Positions 1-6,088 of a DNA stretch of 16,706 nt are shown here, piece after piece. The position numbers and the translations under genes are program-made. Numbering within the stretch: the first letter of the stretch is position 1; each line of letters begins with the position of its first letter. Source of the DNA: Verrucomicrobiota bacterium (GTDB lineage Bacteria; Verrucomicrobiota; Verrucomicrobiia; Opitutales; Opitutaceae); NCBI GenBank assembly GCA_023446865.1, contig JAEXPL010000107.1, positions 1-16,706 on the forward strand, written 5' to 3'. The notes under the pieces were generated by a model, which did no database searches, was not told the DNA's origin, and saw only the letters and a list, made by a program, of their open reading frames with translations.

Positions 1-2069
1 CGATCGCCCGCCCGGGCGCCACGTTCCTCATCAACGCCCCCGGCACGCCCCAGCAGGTCTGGGAAAGCCTGCCGCTGGAGATGCAGCAGGCCCTCATCAC
101 CAAGAAGATGAAGGTCTACACGATCGACGCCTACAAGGTGGCCAAGGACAGCGGCATGACCGGCCAGATCAACACCGTCATGCAGACGGCGTTCTTCGCG
201 CTGGCCGGCATCCTCCCGAAGGAGGAGGCGATCGCCCAGATCAAGAAGGCCATCCAGAAATCCTACGGCAAGAAGGGCGAGGAGATCGTGAAGAAGAACT
301 GGACCGCCGTGGACAATTCCGTGGCCGCGCTCCACGAGATCGTCGTCCCGGCCGCGCCGACCACCACCCGCCGCCGCCCGCCGGTCGTTCCGGCCGAGGC
401 CCCGGACTTCGTGCAGCGCGTCACCGCCCGCATGATGGCCGGCGAAGGCGACCTGCTCCCCGTCTCCGCCTTCCCGATCGACGGCACGTATCCGCTCTCC
501 ACCACCCGCTGGGAGCGCCGCAACATCGCGCAGGAGATCCCGACCTGGGATGCCTCGCTGTGCATCCAGTGCAACAAGTGCGCGCTGGTCTGCCCGCACG
601 CCGCCATCCGCTCGAGCTTCTATCCGACCAAGGCCCTCGAGGGCGCGCCCGCGACCTTCAAGAGCACGAAGTTCCGCTCCAACGAGAACCCGGACTGCGC
701 CTTCACCATCCAGGTGGCGCCCGAGGACTGCACCGGTTGCACCCTCTGCGCCAAGGTCTGCCCGGCGAAGGACAAGACCAACCTGCAGAAGAAGGCCATC
801 ATGATGGCCCCGCAGGCCCCGCTGGTGAAACAAGAGGCCGCCAACTGGGACTTCTTCCTCCAGCTCCCGAAGCCCGACCGCACCAAGCTCAAGACCGACC
901 TCAAGGGCTCGCAGTTCATGGAGCCGCTCTTCGAGTTCTCGGGCGCCTGCACCGGCTGCGGCGAGACCCCGTACATCAAGCTCGTCACGCAGTTCTTCGG
1001 CGACCGCATGCTCGTGGCCAATGCCACCGGCTGCACCTCGATCTACGGCGGCAACCTGCCCACCACCCCGTACTGCACCGACGGCGCCGGCCGCGGCCCG
1101 GCCTGGTCGAATTCGCTGTTTGAGGACAACGCCGAGTACGGTCTCGGTCTGCGCCTCGCGGCCGACCAACTCGAGCGCAAGGCGCACCTGCTCCTCAAGG
1201 AGCTCGCCCCGCAGCTCGGCGACGGCCTCGTCGAGGCACTCGCCAAGGCCGACCAGTCCAGCGAGGCCGGCATTGCCGAGGCCCGGCGTGTCGTCGCCGC
1301 GGTGAAGACCAAGCTCGCCGGCATCGGCTCGCTCCAGGCCAAGACCCTCGCCCAGATCGCCGACTACCTCGTCAAGAAGAGCGTGTGGGTGTTCGGCGGC
1401 GACGGCTGGGCCTACGACATCGGCTATGGCGGCGTCGACCACGTCCTCTCCACCGGCAAGAACGTCAACATCCTCGTGCTCGACACCGAGGTGTATTCCA
1501 ACACCGGCGGCCAGAAGTCGAAGTCCACGCCGATCGGCGCGGTCGCGAAGTTCTCGGCCAACGGCAAGGACACCGGCAAGAAGGACCTCGCCCTCATGGC
1601 CGTGCAGTACGGCAACGTCTACGTCGCCCGCATCGCCATGGGCGCCAAGGACACGCAGACGATCCAGGCCATCCGCGAGGCCGAGAGCTTCGACGGTCCG
1701 TCGCTGATCATCGCCTACGCGCACTGCATCGCCCACGGCTACTCGCTGGCCAACGGCTTCGACCAGCAGAAGCTCGCCGTCGAATCCGGCCACTGGCCGA
1801 TGTTCCGCTACGACCCGCGCCGCATCGCCCGGGGCGAGGCCGACTTCGTGCTCGATTCGGCCGCGCCGAAGGTGGCGCTCTCGCAGTACACGCAGAACGA
1901 GATCCGCTACAAGTTCCTGCACAAGGCCGCCCCCGAGCGCGCCAAGGCCCTCGCTGAGGTGGCGCAGAAAAACGTCAACGCCCGCTGGGCCGTGTACCAG
2001 CAGATGGCGGAGGCCAGCAAGGCCGCCGCCGCCGCGAAGGCCGCCCCCGCTGCCCCGGCCGCGTCCTGA
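1..2069 (+). CDS. nifJ: Pyruvate:ferredoxin (flavodoxin) oxidoreductase, C-terminal part (5' end outside window)
   Basis: PFOR oxidatively decarboxylates pyruvate with CoA to acetyl-CoA and CO2 and reduces ferredoxin or flavodoxin in the cytoplasm. The frame is already open at base 3 and gives about 688 residues, so roughly the N-terminal 500 residues of a usual ~1,180-residue single-chain enzyme lie upstream. In order, numbering from the first residue here: end of the gamma domain with the FLINAP and TGQINTVMQTAFF motifs (about 1-95), an EKR-type linker, a two-cluster ferredoxin domain (CIQCNKCALVCP from residue 187 and CTGCTLCAKVCP from 243), then the TPP domain. In the TPP domain, CTGCGE (from 316), NATGCT and the Cys of YAHCIAHGYS match the four ligands of the proximal cluster. 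GDGWAYDIGYGG and DTEVYSNTGGQ are the TPP/Mg-binding stretches. The tail is alanine-rich and probably disordered. All recognisable key residues are present, so it should be functional. Confidence 0.97.
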   Translation, partial: IARPGATFLINAPGTPQQVWESLPLEMQQALITKKMKVYTIDAYKVAKDSGMTGQINTVMQTAFFALAGILPKEEAIAQIKKAIQKSYGKKGEEIVKKNWTAVDNSVAALHEIVVPAAPTTTRRRPPVVPAEAPDFVQRVTARMMAGEGDLLPVSAFPIDGTYPLSTTRWERRNIAQEIPTWDASLCIQCNKCALVCPHAAIRSSFYPTKALEGAPATFKSTKFRSNENPDCAFTIQVAPEDCTGCTLCAKVCPAKDKTNLQKKAIMMAPQAPLVKQEAANWDFFLQLPKPDRTKLKTDLKGSQFMEPLFEFSGACTGCGETPYIKLVTQFFGDRMLVANATGCTSIYGGNLPTTPYCTDGAGRGPAWSNSLFEDNAEYGLGLRLAADQLERKAHLLLKELAPQLGDGLVEALAKADQSSEAGIAEARRVVAAVKTKLAGIGSLQAKTLAQIADYLVKKSVWVFGGDGWAYDIGYGGVDHVLSTGKNVNILVLDTEVYSNTGGQKSKSTPIGAVAKFSANGKDTGKKDLALMAVQYGNVYVARIAMGAKDTQTIQAIREAESFDGPSLIIAYAHCIAHGYSLANGFDQQKLAVESGHWPMFRYDPRRIARGEADFVLDSAAPKVALSQYTQNEIRYKFLHKAAPERAKALAEVAQKNVNARWAVYQQMAEASKAAAAAKAAPAAPAAS

Positions 2070-2088
2070 ACTGGTTGACTCCCGCGAT

Positions 2089-2117
2089 CCCGGGGCTCGT
2101 ACCCAACGAGCCCCGGC
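2089..2117 (+). other. Perfect 10-bp hairpin in the nifJ-DHODH-like intergenic gap
   Basis: CCGGGGCTCG (2090-2099) pairs perfectly with CGAGCCCCGG (2107-2116) around a 7-nt loop, starting about 20 nt after the nifJ stop codon. No T-tract follows, so it is not a classic intrinsic terminator. It may stabilise the 3' end of the nifJ message or partly terminate transcription and so lower expression of the next gene. The hairpin is seen directly; the role is inferred. Confidence 0.55.
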
Positions 2118-2125
2118 GCTCCCGG

Positions 2126-2167
2126 TCCCAACCCAAACTCGGAATTTAGAACTCGAAACCCGAAACC
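2126..2167 (+). repeat. Degenerate tandem heptamer tract (period 7)
   Basis: Six phased 7-mers can be read: TCCCAAC, CCAAACT, CGGAATT, TAGAACT, CGAAACC, CGAAACC. The last two are identical; on the other strand they read GGTTTCG. The tract is A-rich compared with its surroundings and ends 10 nt before the ATG of the downstream gene, which has no Shine-Dalgarno sequence. It may be a dispersed intergenic repeat or an unstructured translation-enhancing leader; I cannot decide between them. Confidence 0.45.
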
Positions 2168-2177
2168 GCTCTCCGTC

Positions 2178-3176
2178 ATGGCCCTCGACCTTTCCACCAA
2201 CTACCTCGGTCTCAAGCTCTCCAGCCCGCTCATGCCCGGCGCCTCCCCGCTCGTCGACAACCTCGACACCGTGAAGGCCCTGCAGGACGCCGGTGCATCC
2301 GCCATCGTGATGCGCTCCCTCTTCGAGGAGCAGATCGACCGCGAGATGAAGGCGGAGTACGCGCACCTGAAGCGCCACGAGGACGTCTTCGCCGAGGCCG
2401 CCAGCTTCTTCCCCGAGAGCGACGAGTATGCGCTCGGGCCGCAGGAGTACCTCGAGCACATCCGCAAGGTGAAGGAGACCTGCAAGCTCCCCGTCATCGC
2501 GTCGCTCAACGGCACGCAGATCGGCGGCTGGGTCGAGTACGCCAACCTCATCCAGCAGGCCGGTGCCGACGCGCTCGAGCTCAACCTCTACTACCTCGCC
2601 ACCGACGCAGCCGTCTCCGGCGAGGAGGTCGAGAGCGATGTGGTCGAGATCGTCCGCACGGTGAAAGCGGGCGTGAAGATCCCGGTCGCCGTGAAGCTCT
2701 CGCCCTTCTTTTCCGCGCTCGGCCACCTGGCGAAGGAAGTCGAAGGCATCGGCGCCGACGGCCTTGTGCTCTTCAACCGCTTCTACCAGCCCGACATCGA
2801 CCTCGATGCACTCGAGGTGCTGCCGAAACTCGACCTCTCGACGCCGGAGGAGCTCCGCCTCCGCCTGCGCTGGCTGGCGATCCTCTTCGGACAGGTGAAG
2901 CTCCCGCTGGCCTGCTCCGGCGGCGTGCATTCCTCGGGCGATGTTGTGAAGTCGATCCTCGCCGGCGCGAACACGGTCCAGGTGGTCTCGGCCCTGCTCA
3001 AGCACGGCCCGGCCTACCTGCGCACGCTGCGCATCGGCCTCGAACAGTGGATGCAGGAGAAGGAGTACGAGTCGGTCAGCCAGATGCGCGGCGCCCTGAG
3101 CCTGCAGAACTGCCCCGACCCCTCCGCCTTTGAGCGCGCGAACTACCTCAAGGTTCTCCAGCTCTGGAAGAGCTGA
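2178..3176 (+). CDS. Dihydroorotate-dehydrogenase-like FMN protein paired with PFOR
   Basis: A 332-residue TIM-barrel flavoprotein of the DHODH-like superfamily, cytoplasmic. FMN-binding signatures are visible: SPLMPGASPL near 16-25, IASLNGT (108-113), VAVKLSP with Lys173, LFNR with Asn200, and the phosphate loop CSGGVHSSGDV then GANTVQVVSALLKHG (246-277). At the position where class 1A DHODH has the catalytic Cys (motif NLSCPN), this protein reads NLYYLATD (136-143), so the usual catalytic base is missing. True dihydroorotate oxidation is therefore doubtful. Genes annotated as dihydroorotate dehydrogenase-like are, from general knowledge, often found beside nifJ; here the gap is 108 bp on the same strand, so co-transcription is likely. 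A flavin-dependent role linked to reduced ferredoxin is a guess. There is no SD upstream of the ATG; the start is chosen because the N-terminus MALDLSTNYLGL aligns with the family start. Confidence 0.9.
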   Translation: MALDLSTNYLGLKLSSPLMPGASPLVDNLDTVKALQDAGASAIVMRSLFEEQIDREMKAEYAHLKRHEDVFAEAASFFPESDEYALGPQEYLEHIRKVKETCKLPVIASLNGTQIGGWVEYANLIQQAGADALELNLYYLATDAAVSGEEVESDVVEIVRTVKAGVKIPVAVKLSPFFSALGHLAKEVEGIGADGLVLFNRFYQPDIDLDALEVLPKLDLSTPEELRLRLRWLAILFGQVKLPLACSGGVHSSGDVVKSILAGANTVQVVSALLKHGPAYLRTLRIGLEQWMQEKEYESVSQMRGALSLQNCPDPSAFERANYLKVLQLWKS

Positions 3177-3228
3177 CGTGGGGCTGAAGTAGCGAGTAGG
3201 TCTGATCCGCTACGCCGCAGTTTTCTCC

Positions 3229-3257
3229 GAAGCCCGCCGGTCCGCCGGCGGGCTTTG
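3229..3257 (+). terminator. Rho-independent terminator of the nifJ/DHODH-like unit
   Basis: An 11-bp stem runs from AAGCCCGCCGG (3230-3240) to CCGGCGGGCTT (3245-3255) with the 4-nt loop TCCG, followed by a short T-run (TTTGT). It begins about 50 nt after the stop codon of the DHODH-like gene and before the next gene, as expected for an operon end. A weaker 6-bp repeat (GTAGCG/CGCTAC) lies just upstream. Confidence 0.8.
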
Positions 3258-3362
3258 TCATGGGAGCGATCGGCGACGGAGCCGAGCTGGCGCTCGGCGT
3301 TCCCGGGGGCGGCGGATTGCGGGCTGGCTTCCGCGAGGGAGGCGATGCGAGGATGCCGCGCG

Positions 3363-4010
3363 ATGAGCGAAGCGAAGCCGTATTCCACGGGCGAGGAGGT
3401 CGCCAACAGCATCACGCACGGGCTGGGCTTCCTGCTCGCGATCGCGGCGTTGGTGGTCCTGGTCGTGGGCGCGGCGCGGCTCGGTGATCCCTGGCGGGTG
3501 GTGAGTTTCTCGCTCTACGGTGCCTCGCTGGTGGCGCTCTATCTGGCCTCGACGCTCTACCACGCCGTGCCCGGCGCGCGGGTGAAGGAATGGCTGAAGC
3601 GCTGCGACCATGCGGCGATCTTTGCGCTGATCGCGGGCACCTACACGCCGCTGATGCTGGTGACGTTGCGCGGGCCGCTCGGCTGGACGATGGCGGGCGT
3701 CATCTGGGGCGTGATGGTTGCGGGGATCACGATGAAGTTTCTGTTCATCCAGCGGTTCCAGCGTTTGCTGCTCGGCGCCTACATCGCGATGGGCTGGGCG
3801 GCGGTCTTCGTGGTGCACGCGCTCTGGCAGCGGCTGCCGGGCGCCGCATTAGGCTGGCTGGTCGCGGGCGGGGCGATGTACACCGCCGGAGTGGGCTTCT
3901 ACGTGGCGAAACGCCTGCCGTACGCTCACGCCATCTGGCACCTTTTCGTGCTCGGTGGCAGCGCGTGCCACTTCTTCCTTTTCTACCTGCACGTGCTGCC
4001 GGTGCGGTGA
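3363..4010 (+). CDS. Hemolysin III / PAQR-family membrane protein
   Basis: A 215-residue inner-membrane protein with seven hydrophobic segments, of the YqfA/hemolysin III branch of the PAQR superfamily. Its cellular role is unsettled; PAQR relatives include adiponectin receptors and putative lipid hydrolases with a membrane-embedded metal site. The family residues are visible: EEVANSITHGLG at 11-22, STLYHAVPG with His67, DHAAIFALIAGTYTP with Asp82, and HAIWH with His189 and His193, which together form the expected zinc site. The reading frame extends upstream to 3255, but the ATG at 3363 is preferred: it has GAGGA 9 nt upstream, gives the usual family length and starts just before the conserved helix. 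The in-frame ATG at 3345 has a purine stretch too close to it. It follows a terminator and so is probably transcribed alone. Confidence 0.92.
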   Translation: MSEAKPYSTGEEVANSITHGLGFLLAIAALVVLVVGAARLGDPWRVVSFSLYGASLVALYLASTLYHAVPGARVKEWLKRCDHAAIFALIAGTYTPLMLVTLRGPLGWTMAGVIWGVMVAGITMKFLFIQRFQRLLLGAYIAMGWAAVFVVHALWQRLPGAALGWLVAGGAMYTAGVGFYVAKRLPYAHAIWHLFVLGGSACHFFLFYLHVLPVR

Positions 4011-4024
4011 GGGAGCCGCGAATA

Positions 4025-4055
4025 GGTCCCACAGGACCGATGGGTCCCATGGGAC
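4025..4055. repeat. GGTCC/GTCCC inverted-repeat cluster between convergent genes
   Basis: Two adjacent inverted repeats lie in the 66-bp gap between the convergent hemolysin III and glycosidase genes: GGTCC-CACA-GGACC (4025-4038) and the perfect 12-bp palindrome GTCCCATGGGAC (4044-4055). Both share the GGTCCCA core. A bidirectional terminator or a copy of a dispersed intergenic repeat is possible; neither is proven. Confidence 0.5.
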
Positions 4056-4076
4056 AGGCGACGAACCGGGGGACGC

Positions 4077-5966
4077 CTATTCGGCGCGGAGGATCTTCGC
4101 GGCCCAGTCGTCGGTGGTGGGGAGCGCGGGCGCGGCGAGCGTGCCGGCGGCGTCGGAGACAATGGACAGGGGCTGCAGCCAGCGACCGGTGAGGGTGTCG
4201 AACCAGAACCAGCGATACTTCGTGTTCGGCGCGAAACCGGAGATGCGCGGGGGCAAGGCCTTGGTTTCAAAATACGCGAGAGCGAAATCGGCGGCCGGGT
4301 TGCGCAGGAGGAAGGACCAGCCGTCGAGTCCGTCGGCGAGCGCGCCGTCGGCGGCCCCCCGGGAGAGGGCGGCCGGGGCGGGCGCGAGTTCGCGGTACCG
4401 CACACCTTCGGAAAGGACGAACTCGCGCAGATGCTGCATCTGGGTGCCGGAGCCATAGCGCAGCGCCTCCCAGATGAACGGGCGCCAGCCCTCCGGCTCG
4501 CCGGTGCTGGTCACGTCGTAGGCGGCGGTGCCGTGCACGTGGCCGGCGAGCGCACCGGAGAGCACGGAGCCGTACATCTGGGCGCGGGCGAAATAGGAGT
4601 CGCGGTCGGAGCCGGCGGCGGGCGTCTCGCCGCCGGGCCGGTTGATCGAGTGGTTCCAGCCGGTGTAGTAGGGCTCGAGATTGGCGGCGGGATAGGCGGG
4701 GGAGAGGTGGAAGAGCTCCTCGATGGAGGCGTAGATGGCGTGGTTGCGGGGGGTGTTGCCCACGGTGTGCATCGTGAGCCAGGGGCAGGCGGCACCGTGG
4801 CCGAAGCGTTGGTACGTGGAGCTGTCGATGAGCGCGGTGACGGGCTGGCCGAAGGGCGGCGGGCCGTAGGTCTTAAGGTGGAACTTGAGCGCGTCGTTCC
4901 ACTCGTCGGCGGTGAGCGAGTAGTCCTGCGGGATCCAGTCGAGGTGGATGCCGCTGATGATCACGTTGTAGGCGCCGTAACGGGCGATGAGATACTGGAC
5001 GAAGCGTGCGTAGGAGGCGTTGAAGTCGAAGTAGGCCTTCCAGGAGGGGCCATGGTCGCGGCGGATCGGCTCGAGGAAGGGCGTGAAGCCCTCGTCGGCG
5101 AGGTGGCGCATCTTGCGGTCGAGGCTGCGGAAGTAGGCGGGGTTGAGATGGTCGAAATCGGCGAGGCCGTCGCGGTCGGCGAAGACGGCGAAGGGGCGGT
5201 TGCCCTGTTCGTCGTGCATATCCTTGGCCGTGGTGGTTGCGCCGTCGTCGGTGGTGATGGCGGCGCCGGGCGCCCAGGTGCCGAACTTCTCCCAGGCGTT
5301 GCGCAGGTAGACGCCGTCGGCGTTCTTGAAGGTGGCGCCGCGGTGGTCGGCGGCCCAGTTGGGGAAGGCGGCGATGAGGCTGATGGAGTTGAAGCCTTGG
5401 TTCTTCCGCCATGCCACCGCCTCCTCGAAGCTGATTCCGGGGCCGGGCACGTACTCGGCGGCGGCGCGGGCGCCGCGGTAGGGTAGGCGCCAGGTGGAGG
5501 CGGCCAGCCAGGTGTCGCCGACGAGGAAGAAGGGCGCGCCGTCGGCGTGCTGGAGCGCGTGGCCGTCGGCCGTGGGGCGGAGGAAGCCGCGGCGGTTGGG
5601 GTTGGCCTGCTTCTCGGAATCGGTCCAATCGACGGCACGGAGGGAGCCGGCGCCGCCGTTGAGGCCGGAGTCGTCGGGGTGGTTGGAGGCGACCTTCCAG
5701 CGCCAGTCGCCGGCGGCGGTGGCGACGAAGCGGACCTTGAAGGTGCGATCGCCGTCCCAGAACCCATAGACGCGTTTGGAGAAGCCGGGGCCCTCGAGAT
5801 CGACCCAGCAGACGACGTCGGTGTACGGGGTGGCGTAGTCGTGCGCGGCCTGGAGAGTGATCTCCTGGCATTCCCAGACGTGGACTTCGCCGCGGTCGAG
5901 CCGGTGGGCGGAGAGCGTGAGGGCGGCGAGGGTGGTGAAGACGAGGGTAAGGAACGGGCGGAGCAT
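4077..5966 (-). CDS. Secreted DUF5060-DUF4038 putative glycoside hydrolase
   Basis: 629 residues starting at the ATG at 5966. Residues 1-20 form a signal peptide (MLRPF, hydrophobic core, LTLSA), so it is exported. Residues about 27-110 resemble DUF5060, a beta-sandwich (VHVWECQEITLQA, GFWDGDRTFKVRF, GDWRWKV). Residues about 130-520 resemble the DUF4038 apiosidase-like TIM barrel (FFLVGDTWLAASTWRLPY, GFNSISLIAAFPNW, PYYTGWNH, GSVLSGALAGHVHG). Residues 540-628 resemble the C-terminal putative collagen-binding-type sandwich (YFETKALPPRISGFAPNTKYRWFWFDTLTGRW). DUF4038 enzymes related to GH140 cleave apiosyl linkages of plant pectin; the substrate here is not evident. The strand usually reading NVIWxxGGDR appears as NVIISGIHLDW (334-344), which suggests a divergent subfamily. 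No SD precedes the start. It lies 122 bp downstream of the sensor kinase on the same strand and could be its partner or target. Confidence 0.85.
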   Translation of the reverse strand: MLRPFLTLVFTTLAALTLSAHRLDRGEVHVWECQEITLQAAHDYATPYTDVVCWVDLEGPGFSKRVYGFWDGDRTFKVRFVATAAGDWRWKVASNHPDDSGLNGGAGSLRAVDWTDSEKQANPNRRGFLRPTADGHALQHADGAPFFLVGDTWLAASTWRLPYRGARAAAEYVPGPGISFEEAVAWRKNQGFNSISLIAAFPNWAADHRGATFKNADGVYLRNAWEKFGTWAPGAAITTDDGATTTAKDMHDEQGNRPFAVFADRDGLADFDHLNPAYFRSLDRKMRHLADEGFTPFLEPIRRDHGPSWKAYFDFNASYARFVQYLIARYGAYNVIISGIHLDWIPQDYSLTADEWNDALKFHLKTYGPPPFGQPVTALIDSSTYQRFGHGAACPWLTMHTVGNTPRNHAIYASIEELFHLSPAYPAANLEPYYTGWNHSINRPGGETPAAGSDRDSYFARAQMYGSVLSGALAGHVHGTAAYDVTSTGEPEGWRPFIWEALRYGSGTQMQHLREFVLSEGVRYRELAPAPAALSRGAADGALADGLDGWSFLLRNPAADFALAYFETKALPPRISGFAPNTKYRWFWFDTLTGRWLQPLSIVSDAAGTLAAPALPTTDDWAAKILRAE

Positions 5967-6058
5967 AGGGGAGGAGGGGATTTTCCGAAGGCGCGAGCCC
6001 TGCGGGAGACGGTGGCGATGCTGAGGCGGAAACGGGGTCAACAGAACCTCGGTCTCGT

Positions 6059-6077
6059 GCGCACTATTGAAGTGCGC
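6059..6077 (-). terminator. Hairpin just downstream of the hybrid kinase gene
   Basis: A perfect 7-bp stem (GCGCACT/AGTGCGC, 5-nt loop) begins about 11 nt past the kinase stop codon on the minus strand. It lacks a T-tract, so it is a weak terminator or a 3'-end stabilising structure, and read-through into the glycosidase gene remains possible. Confidence 0.4.
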
Positions 6078-6088
6078 CGGCGCTCCAC

